A DNA stretch of 64,000 nt from Bacillus pseudomycoides DSM 12442 (GTDB lineage: Bacteria; Bacillota; Bacilli; Bacillales; Bacillaceae_G), in contig NZ_CM000745.1 in NCBI RefSeq assembly GCF_000161455.1, positions 4,268,720 to 4,332,719 on the forward strand, given 5' to 3'. Positions 8,439 through 16,200 of the stretch are shown here, piece after piece. Each line of letters starts with the position of its first letter. The stretch's first letter is position 1. A model generated the notes under the pieces. It had not been told where the DNA came from. It made no database searches and saw nothing but the letters and a program-made list of their open reading frames with translations. A program made the translations under genes and the position numbers.

Positions 8439-9620
8439 ATGAAACTAGTGATGTTTCTAGTCGGTTTACTTGTTGTATTTGTACTAGGTTTCCTTGTAAG
8501 TTCAGATCGTAAGAAAATTAAGTATAAACCAATTGCAATTATGCTTGTTATTCAATTAGCATTGGCTTACTTCTTATTAAATACAAAGATTGGATTTGTA
8601 TTAGTAAAAGGAATTTCAGATGGCTTTGGCGCCATTTTAAAATACGCAGAAGCTGGGGTTAACTTCGTATTTGGTGGTTTAGCGAATGATGGACAAGCAC
8701 CGTTCTTCTTAACAGTATTACTACCAATTATTTTCTTAGCGGTATTGATTGGTATTCTGCAACATCTTAAAATTTTACCGATTATTATTCGTGCAGTCGG
8801 TTTCGTATTAAGTAAAATAAATGGTCTAGGAAAATTAGAATCCTATAATGCAGTAGCAGCGGCAATCGTTGGTCAAGGTGAAGTATTTATCACAGTAAAA
8901 GATCAATTAAGTAAATTACCAAAAAATCGTTTATATACACTTTGTGCATCTTCTATGTCAACGGTATCGATGTCAATTGTCGGTTCTTATATGAAAATGA
9001 TTGATCCAAAATATGTAGTAACAGCACTTGTATTAAACTTATTCAGTGGATTCATTATCGTTCATATCATTAATCCGTATGACATTAGTGAAGAAGAAGA
9101 TATTTTAGAATTACAAGAAGATAAGAAGCAAACGTTCTTCGAAATGTTAGGCGAATACATTATGCTTGGATTCTCTATTGCAGTAACAGTAGCAGCAATG
9201 TTAATTGGATTCGTAGCATTAATTACAGCAATTAATGGTGTATTTGATTCTATTTTCGGCATTACGTTCCAAAGCATTTTAGGATATGTGTTCTCACCAT
9301 TAGCATTTGTTATGGGTATCCCAACATCAGAGATGCTACAAGCAGGACAAATTATGGCAACCAAATTAGTAACAAACGAATTTGTTGCGATGCTTGATTT
9401 AGGAAAAGTAGCTGGCGATTTATCAGCTCGTACAGTAGGTATTTTATCAATCTTCCTTGTATCATTTGCAAACTTCTCATCTATTGGGATTATCGCAGGT
9501 GCAACAAAGAGTATCGATGGAAAACAAGCGAACGTTGTATCTTCTTTCGGATTAAAGCTTGTGTATGGTGCAACGTTAGTAAGTATATTATCAGCGGTTA
9601 TCGTTGGGGTTATGCTTTAA
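8439..9620 (+). CDS. nupC: Concentrative nucleoside transporter NupC (copy 2)
   Basis: A 393-residue CNT permease, same length as and very similar throughout to the copy at 6915, with the same GKLESYNAVAAAIVGQ and ANFSSIGIIAGATK motifs. Differences cluster in the short loop after the first membrane hairpin (LANDGQAPFF versus LVNKGEISFF) and in the cytoplasmic loop near residue 220. ATG 8439 is chosen because GGAGG (8426-8430) precedes it by 8 bases; the in-frame GTG at 8424 overlaps that ribosome site. Two cre-like sites upstream suggest catabolite control. Confidence 0.92.
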   Translation: MKLVMFLVGLLVVFVLGFLVSSDRKKIKYKPIAIMLVIQLALAYFLLNTKIGFVLVKGISDGFGAILKYAEAGVNFVFGGLANDGQAPFFLTVLLPIIFLAVLIGILQHLKILPIIIRAVGFVLSKINGLGKLESYNAVAAAIVGQGEVFITVKDQLSKLPKNRLYTLCASSMSTVSMSIVGSYMKMIDPKYVVTALVLNLFSGFIIVHIINPYDISEEEDILELQEDKKQTFFEMLGEYIMLGFSIAVTVAAMLIGFVALITAINGVFDSIFGITFQSILGYVFSPLAFVMGIPTSEMLQAGQIMATKLVTNEFVAMLDLGKVAGDLSARTVGILSIFLVSFANFSSIGIIAGATKSIDGKQANVVSSFGLKLVYGATLVSILSAVIVGVML

Positions 9621-9628
9621 AAATAAGG

Positions 9629-9663
9629 AAAGCAATGGGCGCGTGAGCTCATTGCTTTTTTTG
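9629..9663. terminator. Terminator between nupC copy 2 and the DUF418 gene
   Basis: AAGCAATG and CATTGCTT arms, with seven T on the plus strand; it may also serve the convergent gene. Confidence 0.8.
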
Positions 9664-9664
9664 T

Positions 9665-10836
9665 TTAACTTACTTTGTTTAACTTACGTTTAAAAGCAGG
9701 CCTTTTTAAATATGTGCCAAGACGCCATACGTATTCAACTGGCCCTATGCGATACCTTTTTAACCAACAGGTGCTAGCATATAATTGGATGACGTAAATT
9801 ACAATTGTTAAGACAATGCCAAAGAAGTAGCCGATTTTCCCATATAAACCAAGTCCATACGCATAAAAAATGGTGGTAGCAATGATGGATTGCGCTAAAT
9901 AGTTACTAACTGACATTTTTCCCATGTTAGCCATATATTCTAATAAACGTGATGCTTTTTTGTAACGAAATAATAAAATGATAGAGCTTCCGTAAAAAAT
10001 GGCCATGCTAAGCGGTGTAACACTGTCTTTTAACATAATGAGAAGAGGTTGTTTTGTTAATAGTTCTAAGATTTTTACTGTGAAAGAAAAAATACCGCTG
10101 ATGAACCAGATTTTTTTGAGGGAAGGTAAATGTTTATCTATTTCAAACAGCCAGCCTTTTTTTCCAACATACATTCCTAGTAGGAATAGTGGAGTCATGA
10201 AAATCAGTGCGAAAAGTGTTATGAAAAATGTTCCGAAAAAGCCAGTGATCCCAATATACTTAAAAGGATCTTCATTAAGGCGGAAGCTTACATGTTCTAT
10301 ATAGCTACCAGTTTCATGAACCTGTTGTTCTTTTGCGATATAAGGTGCAAAGTCATCGGACATATTGGTACTTGGTTCAAAGGGATAAGACATCAGCATA
10401 GTTAGTACTAGTATGATGGATGCCCAAATGATCAATGTTTTGGGCTTTCGATTTATAAACATCATTAATAAGATTCCTATAATTCCATAACCGAATAAAA
10501 TATCCCCATCCCAAATAAAAGTACCATGGAGATATCCGAGGATGAGTAAAATACTAAGGCGGCGGATATAAACCGGAAAGAAACGTTTTTCTTTTTTATG
10601 ATACTGTTTTGCAGCAAAGTAATACTAATCCCAAATAGAAAAGAAAATAGGGAAATGAAATTGTGGGTGCCAAAAAATTGAATAAACCAATTGGCACCTT
10701 CATCAACTTTTCCGAATACATAAGTAGGCTGTTCACCGCTAAACATTCCAAATTGAATTAATGTCATGTTAACAAGTAAAATACCGAATAAAGCAAAACC
10801 ACGAACGGCATCGATTGCTTCTACACGTTGTTTCAT
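9665..10836 (-). pseudogene. DUF418 membrane protein, frameshifted
   Basis: A DUF418/YeiB-type membrane protein gene of about 390 codons in two frames. Positions 10836-10600 encode the N-terminal part (AIDAVRGFALFGILLVN, then LFSFLFGIS). Near 10575-10615 the frame changes: translation continues as KKEKRFFPVYIRR, then GTFIWDGDIL and GIIGILLMMFINRK, in the next frame and runs to 9665. The total of 1172 bases is one short of a multiple of three, consistent with a one-base deletion, perhaps in the A/T runs at 10586-10597. Intact homologues are thought to be transport-related membrane proteins of unknown role. A sequencing error is possible. Confidence 0.8.
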
Positions 10837-10974
10837 AGAGATGTTCTCCTTCCCGTTTGTACTCTATATTGAAAATAATACCATTTATAATAGTAGTCCT
10901 ATGTAGAATGAGCGAAGATTTAAGCTGATTTTAATCCGATGTTAAGGTGAAAAGTGATTTAAAGGAGAAAAAAA

Positions 10975-11000
10975 TCACCTTAACGAATTCATTAAGGTGA
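10975..11000 (-). terminator. Terminator of ferritin gene
   Basis: TCACCTTAA and TTAAGGTGA arms; on the minus strand a run of seven T follows. Confidence 0.85.
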
Positions 11001-11008
11001 TAAGGATA

Positions 11009-11515
11009 TTACTCAGCAGGAGGAGTAAACGTACGTTTTTCCAATTCCGCATCTAACATAAATAGAGCGTTAGAGTCGCTTGTAATACGTTTTAGTTTTT
11101 GGATGATGCTGTCGAAAGAAGCTTCTTCTTCAACCTGTTCGTCAACGAACCATTTTAAGAATGTAATTGTCGCGTGCTCACGCTCATCCCAAGCGATATC
11201 GGATAAGTTGTAAATACGCTTTGTTACTTCACGCTCATGCTCAAGTGCGATCTCAAATGAGCTTAAAACCGATTCATATTCATTGTTAGGGTTTTCGAAT
11301 CCAGTAATAATGGCGCGCTCTCCGCGGTCATTAATGTAATTGTAAAGTTTCATTGCGTGGAAACGCTCTTCTTCTGCTTGTACAAGGAAAAAGTTTGCAA
11401 ATCCATCATAGCTTTCTGCTGTGCAGTAAGCAGCCATTGCCATGTAAACATGGGCAGAGTAAAATTCAAAATTCATTTGGTCGTTAAGCGCATCGTGTAA
11501 TTTAGTAGATAACAT
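11009..11515 (-). CDS. ftnA: Ferritin
   Basis: A 168-residue four-helix-bundle iron-storage protein. Ferroxidase ligands occupy the usual positions: E17, Y24, E50 and H53 (EEERFHAMK), with a further acidic site in helix 3 (EHEREVTKRI). It oxidises Fe2+ and stores Fe3+ mineral in a 24-subunit shell. AGGAGAG lies before the ATG. It is transcribed alone with its own terminator and sits about 1.6 kb from the dps gene, so iron-storage genes are near each other but not in one operon. No clear Fur or PerR box was seen before it. Confidence 0.93.
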   Translation of the reverse strand: MLSTKLHDALNDQMNFEFYSAHVYMAMAAYCTAESYDGFANFFLVQAEEERFHAMKLYNYINDRGERAIITGFENPNNEYESVLSSFEIALEHEREVTKRIYNLSDIAWDEREHATITFLKWFVDEQVEEEASFDSIIQKLKRITSDSNALFMLDAELEKRTFTPPAE

Positions 11516-11570
11516 AAATTCTCTCCTTTGTATGTTGTCGGAACCATTATATCATAATTGATAAATATTC

Positions 11571-11891
11571 TCATTTGTTTTCGAAACGATTAGAAAGCTT
11601 CTCGACATGTGCCTCCATAATATCTTGTAAGTCTAAATCATATTTTTGAGAAAGGATAATGAGGTTTGCAAGTACATCTCCAAGTTCTTCTTTTAATTCA
11701 ATTTTCAATTCTTCCACTTGTTTTACTTGTTCATCTGGGCGATCGCGTCCAATTTCAATGGCGCGTACAACTCGTGAAACTTCTCCTACTTCTTCTGTTA
11801 AGAAATTCAAGCGAATAAAAGAGTTATATTGTGACCAGCTTCGTTTTTCGTAAAATTCCTCAACCCATCTCTGAAATTCGGCAATATTCAA
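11571..11891 (-). CDS. MazG-like nucleotide pyrophosphohydrolase
   Basis: A 106-residue single-domain MazG/all-alpha NTP pyrophosphatase. The metal-binding motifs are EEVGE (33-37) and EELGD (68-72), separated by a longer basic/acidic linker than in some members. Such enzymes hydrolyse non-canonical or excess NTPs to NMP and PPi and probably work as dimers or tetramers. The substrate is unknown. The start has GGGGATGGG upstream. It is divergent from the LOG-family gene at 11965, with a short shared intergenic region. Confidence 0.85.
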   Translation of the reverse strand: MNIAEFQRWVEEFYEKRSWSQYNSFIRLNFLTEEVGEVSRVVRAIEIGRDRPDEQVKQVEELKIELKEELGDVLANLIILSQKYDLDLQDIMEAHVEKLSNRFENK

Positions 11892-11964
11892 TTCTTTCCC
11901 ATCCCCTCAATATGTTGTACAATATTCATTGTATCATAACAATATATAGTTTCGGGGTGTAGGT

Positions 11965-12543
11965 ATGAGAAAGATTTGTGTGTTTGCAGGTTCTAATTTA
12001 GGAGAAAGACCTGAATTTAAAGAGCAAGCAATTAAGCTTGGAGAAGTGCTTGTCCAAAATAATTGTGAACTAGTATACGGCGGTTCATGTGTTGGTTTAA
12101 TGGGGGAAGTAGCCAATGAAGTGTTGCGCTTAGGCGGACGTGTCACTGGTGTTATGCCTCGTGGTTTATTTCGCGGAGAGATTGTTCATAAAGGATTAAC
12201 AGAACTAATTGAAGTAGAAACAATGCATGAGCGCAAAGCAAAAATGGGAGAGCTTGCGGATGCATTTATTGCGTTACCAGGTGGCTACGGAACATTTGAA
12301 GAGTTATTTGAGGTTGTATGTTGGTCACAAATTGGAATTCATGACAAGCCAGTTGGATTATTAAATATTAAAGATTTTTATAGTCCAATTTTGCAAATGA
12401 TCGATCGCACGGCAGAAGAAGGGTTTATGAATCCATCGAATAAAGAGTTAATTGTTTCGGCGGATAATGCAGAAGAATTATTGCTCCACATGAAAAACTA
12501 TAAGAGACCTGTTATGGGGAATAAGTGGAAGCAGTTATCATAA
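11965..12543 (+). CDS. yvdD: LOG family protein YvdD (cytokinin riboside phosphoribohydrolase-like)
   Basis: A 192-residue Rossmann-fold protein with the LOG signature: PGGYGTFEE at 105-113 and the MHERK segment at 87-91. Members cleave nucleoside 5'-monophosphates to free base and ribose phosphate. The bacterial role outside cytokinin metabolism is unclear, although nucleotide salvage or detoxification is likely. The sequence is alignable throughout with what I recall of B. subtilis YvdD. The ATG follows GGGTGTAGGT, a weak ribosome site. Confidence 0.87.
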   Translation: MRKICVFAGSNLGERPEFKEQAIKLGEVLVQNNCELVYGGSCVGLMGEVANEVLRLGGRVTGVMPRGLFRGEIVHKGLTELIEVETMHERKAKMGELADAFIALPGGYGTFEELFEVVCWSQIGIHDKPVGLLNIKDFYSPILQMIDRTAEEGFMNPSNKELIVSADNAEELLLHMKNYKRPVMGNKWKQLS

Positions 12544-12560
12544 TAAGGTGAATAAAAAGA

Positions 12561-12585
12561 GGCATTCCGTTCATTTCGGAATGCC
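12561..12585. terminator. Bidirectional terminator overlapping a stop codon
   Basis: GGCATTCCG and CGGAATGCC arms around TTCATTT. On the minus strand the TGA of the small membrane gene lies in the loop and TCTTTTTATT follows; on the plus strand it ends yvdD. Confidence 0.85.
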
Positions 12586-12768
12586 TTTAGATTTGCCTTT
12601 CATAGATTTCTTATATAAATGCCAGCCACCCCAACCACCAAGTATCGCGATACAGATAAGGAAAGGGTAGCTTCCTACATCTACGTTTATGCTTAAAATA
12701 TTGGCTATCATGAAAGTAATTCCAACAGCTAATGAAGCGAAAAATACTCGAATCAAATAGTCTTTCAA
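12571..12768 (-). CDS. Small two-span membrane protein
   Basis: About 65 residues with two predicted membrane segments (RVFFASLAVGITFMIANIL and FLICIAILGGWGGWHLY) and a lysine-rich tail. No known family recognised. The TTG at 12768 is preferred over the in-frame ATG at 12786, because GGGAGTGG precedes the TTG at a proper distance and nothing precedes the ATG. Its last codons form one arm of its own terminator. Expression is plausible but unproven. Confidence 0.6.
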   Translation of the reverse strand: MKDYLIRVFFASLAVGITFMIANILSINVDVGSYPFLICIAILGGWGGWHLYKKSMKGKSKGIPK

Positions 12769-12900
12769 CTGAACCACTCCCGTCATTTGATAGTGATAGT
12801 ACCTAAATGATGAATTTGGAAAAGTATTGTCTAGACGTAACTATTAGATGGCTATTTTCTATATTTTAACATAAAAACGGTTGAGATATATCGATATAAT

Positions 12901-12935
12901 AATAAATCCCCTCAAGTGAATTGAGGGGATTTATT
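12901..12935 (-). terminator. Strong hairpin, probable displaced dps terminator
   Basis: AATAAATCCCCTCAA and TTGAGGGGATTTATT form a 15-base-pair stem with a five-base loop. It lies just beyond the bcr-type repeat downstream of dps, in the orientation and position expected for the dps terminator, although the trailing T run is short. Confidence 0.55.
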
Positions 12936-12940
12936 GACCG

Positions 12941-13082
12941 AGCCGCTTGCGCTTTTAATAGTATCCAGCTCCAGCGGCTAGAACAGTCGGTCGTTTCACT
13001 CCTTTATCTGAGGCAAAAAGCGCCTCTGAATCAGGAGTTCCAACGCCCTCCTGTTCTAAGCGAGCCGCTTGCGCTTTTAATA
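12941..13082. repeat. bcr-type intergenic repeat, copy A
   Basis: About 142 bases starting and ending with AGCCGCTTGCGCTTTTAAT, with the internal segments ATCCAGCTCCAGCGGCTAG and GTTCCAACGCCCTCCTGTTC. Related sequence occurs at 44140-44200 (reverse, partial), 53445-53725 and 55332-55470. This fits the short non-coding repeats dispersed in B. cereus-group genomes; I do not assign a bcr number. Confidence 0.75.
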
Positions 13083-13085
13083 TGA

Positions 13086-13526
13086 TTATTGATTCAAGAA
13101 CGCACGTAGCATCCAAGCGTGTTTTTCTAGTTCTGTGTAGATGCCAAGTAGTAAGTCAGATGTCGTTTCGTCGTCAGCATCCTGCGCGATTTCCATACCT
13201 TTTTTCAGTTCGCCTAGCATCATTTGGTAGTCTTTCATAATTGCTTCGACCATCCCTTCTGCAGTCTCTCCGTAAGCCGCTTCTTGAACAGAAGATCGTT
13301 CTAAGTATTCTTTCATTGTCGCTACTGGTTTGCCACCAATTGCTAAAATGCGTTCTGCAATTTCATCGATGTGTCCAGCTGCTTCTGTGTAAAATTGTTC
13401 GAATTTCTCATGTAATGTAAAGAATTGAGGTCCTTTTACATACCAATGGAAATTGTGTAATTTTGTAAATAATACGTTCCAGTCTGCTACCTGTTTGTTT
13501 AATACTTCGATTACTTGTGTGTTCAT
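13086..13526 (-). CDS. dps: Dps family DNA-protecting ferritin (Dlp-1 type)
   Basis: A 146-residue miniferritin that stores iron and detoxifies peroxide in a 12-subunit shell. The inter-subunit ferroxidase ligands are H27 (HNFHWYV), H39, D54 and E58 (HIDEIAER). It looks like the B. anthracis Dlp-1 protein, including the GKPVATMKEYLE and HAWMLRAFLNQ segments. ATG 13526 has AAGGAG upstream; a longer upstream reading would run through the promoter. A perfect PerR box in the promoter indicates peroxide induction. Confidence 0.94.
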   Translation of the reverse strand: MNTQVIEVLNKQVADWNVLFTKLHNFHWYVKGPQFFTLHEKFEQFYTEAAGHIDEIAERILAIGGKPVATMKEYLERSSVQEAAYGETAEGMVEAIMKDYQMMLGELKKGMEIAQDADDETTSDLLLGIYTELEKHAWMLRAFLNQ

Positions 13527-13566
13527 ATGATCAATCTCCTTTTGAGTTATTATATCTTTTATTAAT

Positions 13567-13581
13567 TTATAATTATTATAA
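13567..13581 (-). promoter_or_regulatory. PerR box of dps
   Basis: TTATAATTATTATAA matches the Per box consensus TTATAATNATTATAA at every position. Confidence 0.9.
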
Positions 13582-13915
13582 TCTAGTAATTGGTATAAAT
13601 CAACCATTTACAAACATTATTTTTGAACTATATAAATACAAATTGAAAAACGAGATAAAACCGTTCTTTTTAGGTGGGAGAGAGCATCTAGCCATGCATA
13701 GAAGCGGTCAGATCCTTTTCCTGCCCCATGCCAAGTAAAAACAAAGAGAGAAAACAAGTAGGGGTCACCTTTTGTTCTTCAAAGCAGCGACTTATATGTT
13801 GAAAAATCAAAATGGATTTATATAGATGTAATGTTGTATTGCAATATGTGTTTATTTTTCCTATATGGTGGCATACATATAGAAAAAGGGAATATAGAAA
13901 GGAGAATGGAGGGCA
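13582..13915. other. Intergenic region upstream of DUF3920 gene
   Basis: No convincing gene. Short readings on both strands lack ribosome sites. The stretch around 13670-13790 is less AT-rich than its surroundings (GGTGGGAGAGAGC, CCTTTTCCTGCCCC, GTAGGGGTCACC) and may be a decayed gene or untranslated leader. An AAAGGAG ribosome site lies at 13898-13904. Confidence 0.35.
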
Positions 13916-14350
13916 ATGGAACTCCAGTTTCAAAACGTATATCAGCAAGCTGGAAATTGGTATGTGCTGGACTCAGAGTTTCCGTGGGATATTCAGCGGG
14001 TGAAAAATGATATATTTTCACTTATTGAGAAACGCGAAATTCCAGTTATTTTTTGCGATACGTGTGATACAAATAATGTGCTTGCAAACTTAGGAGAAGA
14101 GGAAGAAGAATTTTTATTTCCTTTAAGCGGTTTTTATCATAAAGAAAGACAAATGATTTTTGTTTGTATGTGGGAACAGTATGAGCAAGTGCTCAAAACA
14201 TTACTACATGAATTCAGGCATTCAATGCAACATGAGAAAAATGTATTATACATTGGAAAAGAAGCGTATGAAGCACGTGGGATTGAAAAGGATGCCCGAG
14301 CATTTGCAGAACGTAAAATGAATGAATATATAAGAAGAAACTTAAACTAA
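13916..14350 (+). CDS. DUF3920-like protein with HExxH zinc-binding motif
   Basis: A 144-residue cytoplasmic protein. HEFRH at 98-102 is a classic HExxH metalloprotease motif, and the following EAYEARGIEKDARAFAERKM gives a conserved Glu downstream, consistent with a minimal gluzincin-type site. I recall similar B. cereus-group proteins filed under DUF3920; function is unknown. Ribosome sites AAAGGAG (13898) and GGAGGG (13908) precede the ATG, at long and short spacing. It carries its own terminator and has no operon partner. Confidence 0.72.
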   Translation: MELQFQNVYQQAGNWYVLDSEFPWDIQRVKNDIFSLIEKREIPVIFCDTCDTNNVLANLGEEEEEFLFPLSGFYHKERQMIFVCMWEQYEQVLKTLLHEFRHSMQHEKNVLYIGKEAYEARGIEKDARAFAERKMNEYIRRNLN

Positions 14351-14351
14351 G

Positions 14352-14381
14352 GCATAGTGAGAGAAATTCACTATGCTTTTG
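14352..14381 (+). terminator. Terminator after DUF3920-like gene
   Basis: GCATAGTGA and TCACTATGC arms, then TTTTGTTT. Confidence 0.75.
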
Positions 14382-14406
14382 TTTATCACTTACTAAAATA
14401 AAGTAA

Positions 14407-14435
14407 TTGACATTTTTAAAGTTTAGTTCTAAACT
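14407..14435 (+). promoter_or_regulatory. Promoter and palindrome of marR gene
   Basis: TTGACA (14407-14412), 17 bases, TAAACT (14430-14435). The perfect inverted repeat AGTTTAG-TT-CTAAACT (14420-14435) covers the -10 region, suggesting autorepression by the MarR protein. Confidence 0.75.
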
Positions 14436-14463
14436 AAAGACATCAAGTAAGCGAGGTGATGGA

Positions 14464-14874
14464 ATGAAAACAGAAGAAAGATTAGGATTATTGTTATGGT
14501 TTCGTTTATCACGCTTTTATAACAGAAGCATTCGTGAGACAAATCAACATTTGAAAGAATGGAGTTTATCTGCTGCCCAGTTTGATGTTCTAGCCCAAAT
14601 TGGTGGGCACGATCGATTAACACAGCAAGAACTCGGGCGAAAGCTATTTGTTACAAAAGGGAACATCACGCAGCTTTTAAATAAAATGGAGCAGCTTGAT
14701 TGGATTAAGCGAGAACAGGAAGGTACTACGAAATACCTTTCGTTAACTGAAAAGGGCAGAGTTTTGTATGAAGATGTTGTTCCACCGCAAGAGACGTTTC
14801 AAGCAGAACAATTTGATAAGTTAAATCGTAATGAACAAAAACAACTACTAGAATTACTTCGAAAGTTACAATAA
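14464..14874 (+). CDS. MarR family transcriptional regulator
   Basis: A 136-residue winged-helix regulator. The core LTQQELGRKLFVTKGNITQLLNKMEQLDWI is a typical MarR recognition helix and wing start, flanked by helical dimerisation ends. The start at ATG 14464 is supported by GAGGTGATGGA; the longer reading would begin inside the promoter. The promoter carries an AGTTTAG palindrome. A pirin gene follows after 49 bases, with its own different 18-base palindrome, so the regulator may control itself and perhaps its neighbour. Ligands are probably quinones, phenolics or oxidants (family inference). Confidence 0.88.
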   Translation: MKTEERLGLLLWFRLSRFYNRSIRETNQHLKEWSLSAAQFDVLAQIGGHDRLTQQELGRKLFVTKGNITQLLNKMEQLDWIKREQEGTTKYLSLTEKGRVLYEDVVPPQETFQAEQFDKLNRNEQKQLLELLRKLQ

Positions 14875-14889
14875 AAAATTTTAAATAAA

Positions 14890-14907
14890 TATCTCGAATT
14901 CGAGATA
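14890..14907 (+). promoter_or_regulatory. MhqR-type operator before pirin gene
   Basis: TATCTCGAATTCGAGATA is a perfect 18-base palindrome and matches what I recall of the B. subtilis MhqR box. Confidence 0.75.
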
Positions 14908-14923
14908 ATATGAGGTGAAGGAT

Positions 14924-15622
14924 ATGTTTAAAAAAGTTGATCATAAAAATATGGGAAGAGCAAATCACGGTTGGTTAAATACACATTTTCATTTTTCATT
15001 CGCAGATTATTATAATCCAGATAATATGAGATTTGGGGCGCTTCGCGTTATTAATGATGATTTAGTAGCAGCGCAAACAGGATTTGATATGCATCCGCAC
15101 CGTGATATGGAGATTATTTCTTACGTTGTAGATGGTGCATTAACACATCAAGATAGCATGGGGAACCGCGGTACAATTGAGCGTGGGCATGTACAATATA
15201 TGAGCGCTGGTACAGGTGTTTTTCATAGTGAACATAATTTAGGGAATGAGACATTACGCCTATTACAAATTTGGATTTTACCAGACCGCGCAGGGCACAC
15301 ACCAAACTACGGTGAGTTCAAGTTTGATTGGAATAAACGTGAAAACAATTGGTTCCATATGGTATCTCCAATTGATGGTGGTGCACCAATTGAAATTCAT
15401 CAAGACGCAAATTTATATTCACTATCTTTAGAAATAGGAAAAGAAATCACTTTCCCTGTTAGCGAAGATCGTCAAGTTTATCTTGTGCAAATTGAAGGAA
15501 GCGGTGTTGTAAATGGTGAGACACTTGTAATGCGCGATGCAGCAGAAGTAGTTGAAGAAGATATTCGTATTCAAGCAAAAGAGCACTCACATTATTTAGC
15601 GATTGAGATGAAAAAGCAATAA
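14924..15622 (+). CDS. Pirin family protein (quercetinase-like bicupin)
   Basis: A 232-residue bicupin. The metal ligands H57, H59, H101 and E103 (MHPHRD, GVFHSEHN) fall at the same positions as in E. coli YhhW, which has quercetin 2,3-dioxygenase activity. It probably oxidises or senses aromatic compounds using a bound metal. ATG 14924 follows GAGGTG at a normal distance. The MhqR-type palindrome in its promoter links it to the quinone/aromatic stress response, and a MarR gene lies directly upstream. Confidence 0.9.
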   Translation: MFKKVDHKNMGRANHGWLNTHFHFSFADYYNPDNMRFGALRVINDDLVAAQTGFDMHPHRDMEIISYVVDGALTHQDSMGNRGTIERGHVQYMSAGTGVFHSEHNLGNETLRLLQIWILPDRAGHTPNYGEFKFDWNKRENNWFHMVSPIDGGAPIEIHQDANLYSLSLEIGKEITFPVSEDRQVYLVQIEGSGVVNGETLVMRDAAEVVEEDIRIQAKEHSHYLAIEMKKQ

Positions 15623-15639
15623 GAGACACTATGAATAAA

Positions 15640-15678
15640 AAAGAAATAGCGCAGTGAAAATAATGCGCTATTTCTTTT
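15640..15678 (+). terminator. Terminator after pirin gene
   Basis: AAGAAATAGCGCA and TGCGCTATTTCTT arms followed by TTT; it may also act on the convergent gene. Confidence 0.85.
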
Positions 15679-15688
15679 TGTGCTTTTC

Positions 15689-15958
15689 TTAATTCCTCAT
15701 ACGAAACATCTTGAATACTTTTAAGATTAGAATGAAAAATAGATTTGTTAATGCTGTAACTATAAAGAAAATGGCGAGAACAAATTCATTTAACCCGTTA
15801 GTGAATAAAAACTGAGCATAGCAGAGAACGCCTAATATTGCTGAAACGATAGTAGGTAGAAAATATACGATTGCTTTTTGCTGTAGTTTTATGAAAAGGA
15901 GGAAAGTCGCTACTAAGGTTATCGGACAGAAGGAATACATAATAATTTGCGGTAACAT
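15689..15958 (-). CDS. Small membrane protein, three spans
   Basis: About 89 residues with three hydrophobic segments (QIIMYSFCPITLVATFLLFI, IVYFLPTIVSAILGVLCYAQF, FVLAIFFIVTALTNLFFILIL) and a basic C-terminus. No family recognised. ATG 15958 is chosen because AAGGTGGTGAT lies 4-14 bases upstream. It is monocistronic and convergent with the pirin gene. Confidence 0.6.
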   Translation of the reverse strand: MLPQIIMYSFCPITLVATFLLFIKLQQKAIVYFLPTIVSAILGVLCYAQFLFTNGLNEFVLAIFFIVTALTNLFFILILKVFKMFRMRN

Positions 15959-16200
15959 TATATCACCACCTTTCAAAGATAAAGTATGATTCTAGTTAAG
16001 AAGGCTATGCAATTTTATCTTTATTTTTTATATGTAGATATTTTTAAGTGTAATATAATGGGAATGTTTTGCGAATTTAAAATAGGGATTTTTGGATGGA
16101 ATTGTAAAAAAGTTTCTCAATATTTTTTGGTAGGAGATATTTTCCTTTTCTCGAAATGTATAAGAGTGTCAAAAATTTTTGGGGAATGGGGAGTGTTAGA

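Noticed and set aside
15977..16200. PlcR box upstream of the bacillolysin gene
   Set aside because: TATGCAATTTTATC was examined, but the right half does not match TATGNAN4TNCATA.
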